From G963665975 sp963665975 (lineage in GTDB: Bacteria > Bacteroidota > Rhodothermia > Rhodothermales > Bin80): a stretch of 64,000 nt of DNA. The stretch covers positions 310,001-374,000 of the forward strand of contig OY762508.1 in NCBI GenBank assembly GCA_963665975.1, read 5' to 3'. The notes beneath the pieces are model-generated. The model ran no database searches, was not told the origin of the DNA, and saw nothing but the letters and a program-made list of their open reading frames with translations. Numbering within the stretch: position 1 is the first letter of the stretch; every line of letters starts with the position of its first letter. Both the position numbers and the translations under genes were made by a program. This document shows positions 37,201 through 44,870 of the stretch, in pieces.

Positions 37201-38061
37201 CACAGCATAGTCGTCTTCCTTGATTTCCTGGTCGGCCGGGAGGATAACCTCGTGGGATTTGATCTCCTCAATGACTTCACCGGTATCCTCATCAACGACC
37301 TCGGTGATCTTCTCCACCGTAACGCTGACAGCCAACTGCTTGCCTATTGCTTTCCTGAAGCTCCGCTTGGTATTCGTCTTGACGACCTGGGCAAGCCCGA
37401 AAATGCGTACAATCTCTTCAGTCTCTGAAAAACCCAGGGCCCTCAGCAACGTCGTGACCGGCAGCTTCTTCTTGCGATCAATGTAGGCCCACATCACATT
37501 CTGGACGTCGGTCGAAAACTCGATCCACGACCCCCGGAAAGGAATAATGCGCGCTGAAAACAGCTTCGTGCCGTTCGGATGCACACTTTGCCCGAAGAAC
37601 ACACCGGGACTCCGGTGCAATTGCGAAACCACAACGCGCTCAGCGCCATTGATGACGAACGTACCCCGGTTGGTCATCGTCGGCAGGTTGCCGAGATACA
37701 CTTCCTGCTCCACCGCCTCTTCCGCTTCGTCCTCGTCTTCGTCTTCTTGACTGGACAGACGTAGCTTGGCCTTCAACGGAACCGAGTAGCTCAAGCCCTG
37801 CGCAATACACTCCTCAATGGAGTGCTTGGGAGCATCTAGCGAATAGTGTATGAATTCGAGCTGATAGCGCTCCCGGCTGTCGGAAATCGGGAAATGGGAC
37901 TGAAAGACAGCCTGCAGCCCGATATCTCTACGCTCCCCGGGGCGGATATCCGGTTGTATGAAGTCGTTAAAGGATTCTAGCTGTACACCGAGGAAGTCTG
38001 GATAATCAAGTACCGATCGCGTTTTGGCAAAGCTGGTGCGGCCGCGATGATTCGTCGACAT
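34240..38061 (-). CDS. rpoB: DNA-directed RNA polymerase subunit beta
   Basis: This 1273-residue core subunit has an intact rifampicin-pocket region (FFGTNQLSQFMDQTNPL and HKRRMSALGPGGLTRERAGF). The position equivalent to E. coli Ser531 is Ser, and that of Ser522 is Ala. Other blocks include ETPEGPNIGLI and GDKMAGRHGNKGV. An acidic insertion (EDEDEDEAEEAVEQE) lies near residue 110. It is followed by rpoC and preceded by rplL across a 177-base gap that holds a hairpin. Confidence 0.98.
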   Translation of the reverse strand: MSTNHRGRTSFAKTRSVLDYPDFLGVQLESFNDFIQPDIRPGERRDIGLQAVFQSHFPISDSRERYQLEFIHYSLDAPKHSIEECIAQGLSYSVPLKAKLRLSSQEDEDEDEAEEAVEQEVYLGNLPTMTNRGTFVINGAERVVVSQLHRSPGVFFGQSVHPNGTKLFSARIIPFRGSWIEFSTDVQNVMWAYIDRKKKLPVTTLLRALGFSETEEIVRIFGLAQVVKTNTKRSFRKAIGKQLAVSVTVEKITEVVDEDTGEVIEEIKSHEVILPADQEIKEDDYAVLKAAKIPHIFVLLQQEVEDASDKSTLIRTLKKDPTHNEAEALAYLYLQLRGSEAPDTETARGVLERLFFSEKRYDLGQVGRYRINKKLGVDVSAETLTLTRDDIIAIIHKLVALRNGQSGVDDIDHLGNRRVRTVGEQLGAQFSLGLARMARTIKERMNLRDAENFTPQDLVNTRTVSSVINTFFGTNQLSQFMDQTNPLAELTHKRRMSALGPGGLTRERAGFEVRDVHYTHYGRLCPIETPEGPNIGLISSLCVHARINDFGFIETPYRKVVDGVVTDEIIFLSAEEEDDAIIAQANARIDMRGNFIDERVRCRFRGDFPTERPEDIQYMDIAPNQIVSPSASIIPFLEHDDANRALMGSNMQRQAVPLLKAEAPLVGTGLEHRVARDSRAVIVAEAKGAVEYVDADSIVVRYDQTDREARVSFEEPLVEYRLTKFRRTNQDTSINQKPIVRLGQRVEKGTVLSDGFATDKGELALGKNVLVAFMPWRGYNFEDAIVLSERLVSEDVFTSVHIEEFELQVRDTKRGEEELTREIPNVSEEATKDLDERGIIRIGAEVKAGDIIVGKITPKGETDPTPEEKLLRAIFGDKAGDVKDASLKAPPGMKGIVIDTNLFSRRKLDPATKKREHQELARIETVLERKLAHVHQDFAEKFFILAGDKTSSGIETREGRVVVSEGAIITPAAFSEVAPHETTPYADVTTEKRANADIRMLWENYQDQRHQIESEAKRDTHRVQMGDELPPGIVQLAKVYIAKKRKIQVGDKMAGRHGNKGVVARIVPVEDMPFLEDGTPVDIVLNPLGVPSRMNLGQIYETLLGWAGERLGKRFATPIFDGASMEDLVTNLQEAGLPIDGRAQLYDGRTGEAFDQKTTVGQIYMMKLSHLVEDKIHARSIGPYSLITQQPLGGKAQFGGQRLGEMEVWAMYAYGAANVLQEMLTYKSDDVQGRSRAYECVVKGENMPEAGIPESFNVLVRELQGLGLEIRLN

Positions 38062-38144
38062 AAGCGGATTCGCTGCGGTTTGTGGAAGGGTGCCTGAATG
38101 CAGGGCTTCCGGGCAGCCTGTGCAGAGGCCGGAATGCGAAAGGC

Positions 38145-38167
38145 GTATCAGATTAAAAACCTGATAC
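38145..38167 (-). promoter_or_regulatory. Hairpin in the rplL-rpoB spacer
   Basis: A perfect 7-bp stem (GTATCAG/CTGATAC) with a 9-base A/T-rich loop sits in the 177-base gap between rplL and rpoB. No T-run of terminator quality follows in the transcript direction. It could act as a partial attenuator or RNA-processing site between the ribosomal-protein and polymerase genes, as known for this spacer in E. coli; here it is inference from position. Confidence 0.4.
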
Positions 38168-38238
38168 TACTCTAATGGTTCCAGAATGGCGTAGGCGCCA
38201 CCACGCACAAGGTGCTCCAGACTGGATGCACAGGAGTG

Positions 38239-38619
38239 TTATGTGAGTTCAATTTCGGCGCCTACTCCTTCAAGGCGACTCTTGATGTCCTCCGCCTCAT
38301 CTTTCGAAATCGACTCCTTGACATCTGCCGGCGCACCGTCAACGAGGGCTTTGGCTTCTTTGAGGCCGAGCCCAGTGATGGCGCGCACTTCCTTAATCAC
38401 GGAGATTTTGCTGCTTCCGAAGCTCTTGAGAACGACGGTAAATTCCGTCTGCTCTTCGGCGGCGGCGACGCCGTTACCACCTGCTCCCTGCGGGGCGGCG
38501 GCTACGGCCGTTGCTGCGGGTTTGATGCCGTACTCCTCTTCGAGGACGGTGGCTAGCTCGCTGGCTTCCTTGATAGTAAGACCAACGAGCTGTTCTGCGA
38601 GGGCTTTGATGTCTGCCAT
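38239..38619 (-). CDS. rplL: 50S ribosomal protein L7/L12
   Basis: This 126-residue stalk protein has an N-terminal dimerisation helix (ALAEQLVGLTIKEASELATVLEEEYGI), an Ala/Gly-rich hinge with the substitution AAAPQGAGGNGVAAAEEQ, and the conserved factor-binding C-terminal domain (KISVIKEVRAITGLGLKEAKALVDGAP). It sits between rplJ and rpoB in the standard order. Confidence 0.97.
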   Translation of the reverse strand: MADIKALAEQLVGLTIKEASELATVLEEEYGIKPAATAVAAAPQGAGGNGVAAAEEQTEFTVVLKSFGSSKISVIKEVRAITGLGLKEAKALVDGAPADVKESISKDEAEDIKSRLEGVGAEIELT

Positions 38620-38691
38620 GGGTCTGGGTTTGTCCAGCGGCGGTCTCTGCCCACAGGCTGCGCCGCACTTTAAGGGGGTGATTAGCGGGGA

Positions 38692-39219
38692 TTATTCCCC
38701 TTTATCCTGCATTGCCTCCAGGATGGCAACAAGGGTTCCACCGGGAGCCTGCACGGCCCCGATAATATTGCTGATCGGCGACAGCAGCAATCCGACGATA
38801 TCACCTACGATCTCGTCCCTGGATTTGAGCGACGCCAGTGTATCCAACTGGTCGCCAGCGAAGACGGCGCCATCCACATAAGCCACCTTCAGCGTCGGTA
38901 GTTCGAGCTGCGTATCCTCTGTAAAGTTCTTGATGACACGGGCAGCGGCCGCAGGCTCCGTGCTGAACGCCACAGCGGTAGGTCCGTGGAGATGGGTGAA
39001 CAGGTCATCATACCCGCCGACATCCTCCATCGCGCGCCGAAGCAGCGTATTCTTGACGACCCTGTACTCCACTCCCGACTCCCGGAAACGCTGGCGCAGG
39101 TCATTGACCTCTTCGACCTTGAGTCCCTTGTAATCGGTGATGTAGACAGCGGTGTTGTCTTGCAGACGACCGGTGACGACGGTCACTTCCTCCGTTTTCT
39201 GCTCTCTCGTCAATGGCAT
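38692..39219 (-). CDS. rplJ: 50S ribosomal protein L10
   Basis: This 175-residue protein anchors the L7/L12 stalk to the ribosome. It begins MPLTREQKTEEVTVVTGRL and shows the ITDYKGLKVEEVNDLRQRFRESGVEYRVVKNTLLRRA block. It follows rplA by 11 bases, so no long L10-type leader RNA precedes it here; 72 bases separate it from rplL. Confidence 0.97.
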   Translation of the reverse strand: MPLTREQKTEEVTVVTGRLQDNTAVYITDYKGLKVEEVNDLRQRFRESGVEYRVVKNTLLRRAMEDVGGYDDLFTHLHGPTAVAFSTEPAAAARVIKNFTEDTQLELPTLKVAYVDGAVFAGDQLDTLASLKSRDEIVGDIVGLLLSPISNIIGAVQAPGGTLVAILEAMQDKGE

Positions 39220-39230
39220 GTTTCCGTCGT

Positions 39231-39941
39231 CTAGCGTGCAATATTCGCCGCTTCCGAGCGGGCGATTGGTATAGCCGGCCCCATCGTGGTCGACATTGTA
39301 AGGGATCGTATGTAGGTCCCCTTAGCCGAGGCAGGGCGTAGCCGCAGCACCTCCAACAGGAATACCTGCGCATTCTCCTCGATTTGGCCAGCCGTGAACG
39401 ACGCACGCCCAATCCCGGAATGCAGATTGCCCTGCTTGTCAACACGAAAGTCGATCTTGCCGGCCTTGACCTGTTGCACGGTCCTGGCTACGTCCCGCGT
39501 GACCGTGCCACTCTTCGGATTGGGCATCAGCCCCCTGGGGCCCAGAATACGTCCCAGACGCCCCACTTTCGACATGACATCCGGCGTGGCAATCACCACG
39601 TCAACGTCTGTCCATCCGTCCTGGATGCGCTGTACATAATCGTCCAGGCCTGCGTGATCAGCCCCCGCTTCCAGTGCTTCGGCCTGCTGCGCGTCCCCAG
39701 TCAATACCAGGACGCGCACAGACTTGCCGGTGCCATGTGGCAACGAAACAGTGCCGCGCACCATCTGATCCGCGTGGCGCGGATCTACGCCCAGGCGCAA
39801 ATCCAGATCGACGGACGCATTGAACCGAATGGAACCCATACGTCCCACCAGATTCGCCGCTTCCTTAAGCGTAAACGGACCGCCCCCGGCTTCCTCAACC
39901 ACTTGCTTCGCCAGGGTGTAGCGTTTTCCTTTCTTTGGCAT
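39231..39941 (-). CDS. rplA: 50S ribosomal protein L1
   Basis: This 236-residue L1-stalk protein begins MPKKGKRYTLAKQVV and contains the family signature around IATPDVMSKVGRLGRILGPRGLMPNPKSGTV. It also often represses its own operon by binding mRNA; no such site is identified here. It lies between rplK (54-base gap) and rplJ (11-base gap). Confidence 0.97.
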   Translation of the reverse strand: MPKKGKRYTLAKQVVEEAGGGPFTLKEAANLVGRMGSIRFNASVDLDLRLGVDPRHADQMVRGTVSLPHGTGKSVRVLVLTGDAQQAEALEAGADHAGLDDYVQRIQDGWTDVDVVIATPDVMSKVGRLGRILGPRGLMPNPKSGTVTRDVARTVQQVKAGKIDFRVDKQGNLHSGIGRASFTAGQIEENAQVFLLEVLRLRPASAKGTYIRSLTMSTTMGPAIPIARSEAANIAR

Positions 39942-39995
39942 GTTCGTCTGCGGTGCAAACGCCGAAGGTTATGTCGGCTCCCGCGCAGGTTGTTA

Positions 39996-40430
39996 CTAGA
40001 GAGGTCTGCCAGTTACTTCAATGCCCATGGAGCGGGCTGTGCCCGCAATCATTGATGCGGCTTTGTCCATGTCATACGCGTTGAGATCCTCCTTCTTGCG
40101 CTCGGCGATAGACCTGCAATCGTCCCATGTCACAGACCCCACGTTCTGACGGATAGGATCCGCCGCCCCGCTATCGATCTTCGCGGCTATCTTGAGCAGC
40201 ACCGCCGCCGGCGGGCTCTTGACGATGAACGAAAACGACTTGTCCGCAAATACGGTGATCACGACTGGCAGCACCAGACCCGCGCGATCCTGCGTAGCAG
40301 CATTGAACTGCTTGCAAAACTCCATGATGTTAACGCCGTACTGGCCAAGCGCAGGACCAATCGGCGGCGCCGGGTTGGCTTGCCCCGCCTTGATCTGCAG
40401 CTTGATATAGTCGTCTATCTGCTTTGCCAT
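39996..40430 (-). CDS. rplK: 50S ribosomal protein L11
   Basis: This 144-residue protein of the GTPase-associated centre has the N-terminal IKLQIKAGQANPAPPIGPALGQYGVNIMEFCK and C-terminal IAGTARSMGIEV signatures. It follows nusG by 98 bases and precedes rplA, the universal order. Confidence 0.97.
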   Translation of the reverse strand: MAKQIDDYIKLQIKAGQANPAPPIGPALGQYGVNIMEFCKQFNAATQDRAGLVLPVVITVFADKSFSFIVKSPPAAVLLKIAAKIDSGAADPIRQNVGSVTWDDCRSIAERKKEDLNAYDMDKAASMIAGTARSMGIEVTGRPL

Positions 40431-40528
40431 AACAAAATATTCGCCGTTGGAGCCAGTACCGCAGTTTTTGCGTAGCCTTGGATAACAAGGAATAACATAG
40501 ATCGTTCCCGGACCTCCAAGAGCTTCGC

Positions 40529-41077
40529 TTATTCTTCCAATTGAATCTGCAAGTAATCCAATTCCAGCGGAGTCTTGCGACCGAAAATCGAAACCAGCAC
40601 ACGCACCTTCATCTTGTCCGGGTAAACTTCGTCGACAAAGCCCGTGAAGTTGTTGAATGGGCCGTCGACAACCCGTACCGCGTCACCCTCAAGGAACGGG
40701 ATTTCGGGTTTCTCTCCCGACTCGCTGGCTTCTACCACCTGACCGAGAATGCGAGTGACCTCCTCCGGTCGGAGCGGCGTTGCATTATTGGTCCCGCCGA
40801 GAAAGCCCACCACACTCGGCACGCCCGTCACCACGTGCTGGAGTTCGCTGTCCATGGCCGCCTGGATCAGGATGTAGCCCGGAAAGAACGTACGCTCTCT
40901 CGTACGCTTCTTGCCGCTTCGCATTTCGAAAACGGTCTCCGTCGGGATCATGATCTCTGACAGCTTGTCCTCCAGTCCAAGCCGTTCGATTTCGCTGGAC
41001 AGGTATTGCTTTACTTTTTTCTCGTGTCCGGAGAATGTGCGCAACACATACCACTTTTTGACGATTGTTTTCTGCAT
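40529..41077 (-). CDS. nusG: Transcription termination/antitermination factor NusG
   Basis: This 182-residue protein has an N-terminal NGN domain (KWYVLRTFSGHEKKVKQYL, FFPGYILIQ) and a C-terminal KOW domain (GDAVRVVDGPFNNFTGFVDEVYPDKMKVRV). It binds RNA polymerase and couples it to ribosomes or Rho. It lies between secE and rplK, the usual position. Confidence 0.97.
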   Translation of the reverse strand: MQKTIVKKWYVLRTFSGHEKKVKQYLSSEIERLGLEDKLSEIMIPTETVFEMRSGKKRTRERTFFPGYILIQAAMDSELQHVVTGVPSVVGFLGGTNNATPLRPEEVTRILGQVVEASESGEKPEIPFLEGDAVRVVDGPFNNFTGFVDEVYPDKMKVRVLVSIFGRKTPLELDYLQIQLEE

Positions 41078-41117
41078 GTCGATCGGGCCCTCATGCCGCG
41101 GATGCGTATTTCGGCGC

Positions 41118-41315
41118 TCAACGAGCGCCCGGATAAATTAGATCAAGAATGGTACTGATCACCCGGTCCGCTCCGAAGATGAACAGGGCAAGCGCCACGC
41201 TGGCGATCAGCGTGATCACGGTGTTGCTGACCAGCTCCTTGCGCTTGGGCCAATTGGCCTTCCGAATCTCTGTGGTTACTTCCTCGATGTAGGTGAGAAA
41301 CTTAAACTTTTTCAT
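41118..41315 (-). CDS. secE: Preprotein translocase subunit SecE
   Basis: This is a 65-residue minimal SecE with one membrane segment (NTVITLIASVALALFIFGADRVI) preceded by the conserved amphipathic EVTTEIRKANWPKRKELV. It stabilises SecY in the protein-export channel. It lies between tRNA-Trp and nusG. Confidence 0.95.
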   Translation of the reverse strand: MKKFKFLTYIEEVTTEIRKANWPKRKELVSNTVITLIASVALALFIFGADRVISTILDLIYPGAR

Positions 41316-41346
41316 GTAAGGTATGCCCTCTTACGATGTACGACAG

Positions 41347-41422
41347 TGGCACGGGCGGTAGGACTTGAACCCACAACCTGCGGTTTTGGAGACCGCCGCT
41401 CTGCCAGTTGAGCTACGCCCGT
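41347..41422 (-). tRNA. tRNA-Trp (anticodon CCA)
   Basis: A full cloverleaf can be folded: acceptor ACGGGCG/CGCCCGT, anticodon loop CTCCAAA, T-arm GTGGG-TTCAAGT-CCTAC and discriminator G. The 3' CCA is encoded in the DNA (41347-41349), unlike the other four tRNAs here. It lies between tuf and secE in the same transcript and is the tRNA whose charging the trp leader elsewhere in this window would sense. Confidence 0.97.
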
Positions 41423-41454
41423 AATGTTCATTGGCCTGTCTTCTGCCCTCAGTG

Positions 41455-42645
41455 TTAGTCCAGGATTTTGGACACGACGCCTGCGCCTACCGTCTTGCCC
41501 CCTTCCCGGATCGCAAAACGCAACCCCTGCTCCATCGCCACCGGCTGTATCAACTTCACCTCAAACTGCGTGTTGTCACCAGGCATCACCATCTCTACTC
41601 CCTCCGGCAACTCGATATCACCCGTCACATCCGTCGTACGAAAGTAAAACTGCGGACGATACCCCTTGAAAAACGGCGTGTGACGACCTCCCTCCTCTTT
41701 ACTCAATACGTACACCTCACACAAAAACTCCTTGTGCGGCGTAATCGAATCCGGATGCACTACCACCTGACCGCGCTCCACCTCGTCCTTACCCACTCCA
41801 CGCAACAACAACCCCACGTTGTCTCCCGCCTGACCCTCATCCAGTATCTTCCGAAACATCTCCACTCCCGTCACCACCGTCGAACGCTTCTCCTCTCGTA
41901 TACCCACAATCTCCACCTTCTCACCCGTCTTCACCACTCCGCGCTCCACCCGGCCCGTCGCTACCGTACCTCGACCCGTAATCGAAAATACATCCTCCAC
42001 CGGCATCAAAAACGGCTTGTCCTTGTCGCGCTCCGGAGTCGGAATGTACCCGTCCACCGAACCCATCAACTCCAATATCTTGTCCTCCCAGTCCGACTCC
42101 CCGTTCAACGCTCCCAACGCCGAACCCATCACCACCGGAATGTCATCACCCGGAAACTCATACTGCTCCAATAACTCCCGTACCTCCATCTCCACCAACT
42201 CCAACAACTCCTCGTCATCCACCAAATCCACCTTGTTCATGAACACCACAATGTACGGTACTCCCACCTGACGGGCCAACAAGATGTGCTCCCGCGTCTG
42301 TGGCATCGGACCATCCGACGCATCAACCACCAATATCGCTCCGTCCATCTGTGCCGCACCCGTCACCATGTTCTTCACATAGTCCGCGTGACCCGGACAG
42401 TCCACATGCGCATAGTGCCGCTCTCCCGTCTCGTACTCCACATGCGCCGTCGCTATCGTGATACCGCGCTCACGCTCCTCCGGTGCGTTGTCAATCGAAT
42501 CAAACGAACGCACCTCCGTACCGCCATACCTATCGTTCAGCACCTTCGTGATCGCCGCCGTAAGGGTCGTCTTGCCGTGGTCCACATGCCCTATCGTTCC
42601 TACGTTGACATGCGGCTTCGTACGTTGAAAATGTTCTTTCGCCAT
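41455..42645 (-). CDS. tuf: Elongation factor Tu
   Basis: This 396-residue GTPase delivers aminoacyl-tRNA to the ribosome. The start is ATG 42645 (MAKEHFQRTKPHVNVGTIGHVDHGKTT). The P-loop GHVDHGKT, DCPGHADY, MNKVDL and switch regions are canonical. It lies between tRNA-Thr(GGT) and tRNA-Trp, as in the E. coli tufB region. The codons are strongly biased, with long antisense open frames as a by-product. Confidence 0.98.
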   Translation of the reverse strand: MAKEHFQRTKPHVNVGTIGHVDHGKTTLTAAITKVLNDRYGGTEVRSFDSIDNAPEERERGITIATAHVEYETGERHYAHVDCPGHADYVKNMVTGAAQMDGAILVVDASDGPMPQTREHILLARQVGVPYIVVFMNKVDLVDDEELLELVEMEVRELLEQYEFPGDDIPVVMGSALGALNGESDWEDKILELMGSVDGYIPTPERDKDKPFLMPVEDVFSITGRGTVATGRVERGVVKTGEKVEIVGIREEKRSTVVTGVEMFRKILDEGQAGDNVGLLLRGVGKDEVERGQVVVHPDSITPHKEFLCEVYVLSKEEGGRHTPFFKGYRPQFYFRTTDVTGDIELPEGVEMVMPGDNTQFEVKLIQPVAMEQGLRFAIREGGKTVGAGVVSKILD

Positions 42646-42697
42646 GGTCTTTGTGTTCGTTCCGTGTAGAGCACGCCTCGCATTTGGAGGCATGTTG

Positions 42698-42769
<72 letters not shown>

Positions 42770-42785
42770 TGCATGCGTACAAGAG

Positions 42786-42858
42786 AGCGGGAGACGAGGC
42801 TCGAACTCGCGACCCTCAGCTTGGAAGGCTGATGCTCTACCAACTGAGCTACTCCCGC
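42786..42858 (-). tRNA. tRNA-Gly (anticodon TCC)
   Basis: Acceptor GCGGGAG/CTCCCGC, anticodon stem TCAGC/GCTGA with loop CTTCCAA (TCC), and T-arm GCGAG-TTCGAGC-CTCGT. CCA is not encoded. Confidence 0.97.
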
Positions 42859-42865
42859 ATCATAG

Positions 42866-42947
42866 TGGGCAGGGAAGGATTCGAACCTCCGAAGGCTTAG
42901 CCAGCAGATTTACAGTCTGCCCCCGTTGACCGCTTGGGTACCTGCCC
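42866..42947 (-). tRNA. tRNA-Tyr (anticodon GTA)
   Basis: This is a class II tRNA with a long variable arm. Acceptor GGGCAGG/CCTGCCC, anticodon stem GCAGA/TCTGC with loop CTGTAAA (GTA), discriminator A. CCA is not encoded. Confidence 0.97.
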
Positions 42948-43013
42948 GCGGGGCGCTGTTAACCGTTTGGTATTCCCTACGGTGCCACGGCAACCCACGA
43001 ATTTCGGGTGAAG

Positions 43014-43086
43014 AGCTGGCGAAGGGATTTGAACCCCCAACCTGCTGATTACAAATCAGCTGCTCTACCGATTGAGCTACGCCAGC
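43014..43086 (-). tRNA. tRNA-Thr (anticodon TGT)
   Basis: Acceptor GCTGGCG/CGCCAGC, anticodon stem GCTGA/TCAGC with loop TTTGTAA (TGT), and T-arm GGGGG-TTCAAAT-CCCTT. CCA is not encoded. It is the first gene of the tRNA-tuf-secE cluster. Confidence 0.97.
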
Positions 43087-43118
43087 ACAGACCAATGGCC
43101 TATACAGGACAGCTTAGC

Positions 43119-43147
43119 AATATAGTTGGTCTCATTAGTAATGTCAA
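43119..43147 (-). promoter_or_regulatory. Promoter of the tRNA-tuf-secE-ribosomal cluster
   Basis: Read on the minus strand, TTGACA (43147-43142) is followed after exactly 17 bases by TATATT (43124-43119). This is a near-consensus classical sigma-70 promoter with an expected start about 26 bases before tRNA-Thr(TGT). It is the best such match I noticed in the window and fits a highly expressed stable-RNA operon. Confidence 0.75.
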
Positions 43148-43357
43148 GATATCTCTTTCCTTTCAATGCATCTACTGTGATCCTGAGGCCCGGGACAGTC
43201 TTCGGGATCCTGGAAAAGCGGATCCACCTTGGTCGCCCCGGCACATCCTATTGGTGCATCCTTGTCCTCGGCATGGTGCAGAATGCTCTGCACTACGACT
43301 TCGGTCGGCTCCTAGCAACCCGTGAATAAAAGGTACTTTGGGCAGTTGCGTGCAAGT

Positions 43358-44697
43358 TCAGTTGTCCACACACGGGAAAGCCGGATTTTGGACAAGGACG
43401 TTTGCAGGGTGTACCCGGTCTCGAATCAAGCCTGAGATGGCCATACTGGCTCTGTGAAGCCAAGACTGCGACTGGAGCAGGCGAAAAAAGGACGATATCG
43501 CGCATGTGGCCTGCACGTTGAGTGCCGCGCTCGCCGCAGCAAGCCCCTGTAACCCGCGCGGAGTGCCGAAGCCGCACCGCTTGCGCATGAGAAGGCCGAG
43601 ATTGAAAGCCGGCGCCTGGATAAGCATGCGTTTTCGGATCTCCTCCTGCTCGCGCACATGAACCCGTCGCAGCCCTCCAGTCTCAAACAGGTGTGCAAAC
43701 GTACGTTCTACCCTCTCCCCTCGTTGCCGCGACAAACGCTTTCCGCGATTGCCCCGGATCCGCCGCCGATTGGCATATACCGCCTTCTGCGCCTCAAGCT
43801 TGTCCGTCCATTTGCGTCTGCCCCGATTGGGCTCGCTCACATAGCTGCGCTGTCCGCGCCACTTCATGTCCGTCATCGTCTTGTTCGAGTGGTAGCCCTT
43901 GTCGGCCACCACTTCCTTCGCGGCCAAGTCCACCTTCGCCAACTGCCGCTCTGCCTCGTCCAGCGTCTTGGTCAGCGACGCCGTGTCCCCACCGTCCATG
44001 GTCTGTACTGTCGTCGCTACGATCGCCTCCGTCTCCAAATCCACCGCATGCTCCACCTTGTGAGACAAGTGCGTCCTGCCGTCCTTCATCTTCGTGATGC
44101 GTGCCTCTGGATCCTGCGGATGCACCCAGTCCTTGTTCGAGCCCCTCCTGGCACGATTCCGGTCCAGCTTCGCCAGATCCGCCCGCGTCGGCGTCTCGAT
44201 CCCCGAAGAACGGGCCAACTGCTCCAGCCACGCCGTGTACGCCATACCGCTTTCGCGGCGTACGATGGACCGCATCGCCGCATTCGCCTCCAATGTCGTC
44301 GCGTCTACTCCCAACGTCTGGCCACTAAGCAGCCCCGATTCTTTCAGCAGCTGATCACGAAACTGAACACGACCGCATGGGCCTCCAAACTTATACGCTT
44401 CCGCGTCTTTGACAACGTGGATTGCTCCAGCGGATTCCCCCGCAATCCACAACCCAGAAACTCCCGCAGCGAAATCGAATCGGCTCATCGCCACGCAATC
44501 CCGTGCTCCGAACCCAGGCCTTCCAAATACTCCAGCATCAATTTCTGGAAATACACGCCCGGTCGCACCCCGGTGCTACACGCTGATTTCGGATCTGCCA
44601 GCGACAAGACATCCTGATCCGTTTCAAGACCAAAGAACACCGGATCTGTTCGGGATCGCAAAATGGAGATGGAACTGGGCGACTTGTTTGGCCACAA
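43358..44697 (-). pseudogene. IS1182-type transposase, inactivated
   Basis: The C-terminal 378 codons are one open frame carrying GVDATTLEANAAMRS, DGRTHLSHKVEHAVDLET, VVADKGYHSN and YANRRRIRGNRGK, characteristic of IS1182/IS5-group DDE transposases. The N-terminal third is present but broken. A separate frame (44697-44485) encodes PGVYFQKLMLEYLEGLGSEHGIAWR. An in-frame TGA interrupts it at about 44482, SISLREFL.. follows, and a frameshift near 44335-44350 leads into the main frame. The frame is therefore a decayed gene and should not be active. I could not define its terminal inverted repeats. Confidence 0.85.
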
Positions 44698-44848
44698 GGT
44701 CGATTTGGTGACCCGTGCGGCTGTTGAGACAAGCCGAAATTACATTCGCCGAAAGGCGATTCTGAAATCCGCACAGGTGGTGTGTGTCACGTGATGACAC
44801 GATGTACCTGTTGGACATGCTGGCAGACCGGGCGTGGCGTAGCCCAAA

Positions 44849-44869
44849 CTCCGGGCGTTGCGCCCGGAG
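44849..44869 (-). terminator. Hairpin terminator after the TonB-dependent receptor gene
   Basis: A perfect 9-bp GC-rich stem (CTCCGGGCG/CGCCCGGAG) with a 3-base loop starts two bases after the receptor stop codon and is followed in the transcript by TTTGGG. The stem is strong but the T-run is short, so termination efficiency is uncertain. Confidence 0.65.
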
Positions 44870-44870
44870 A

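Noticed and set aside
41431..42669. Antisense open frames of up to 247 codons opposite tuf
   Set aside because: tuf is canonical in full. The antisense products are dominated by His, Arg, Leu and Thr, as expected from mirrored codon bias.
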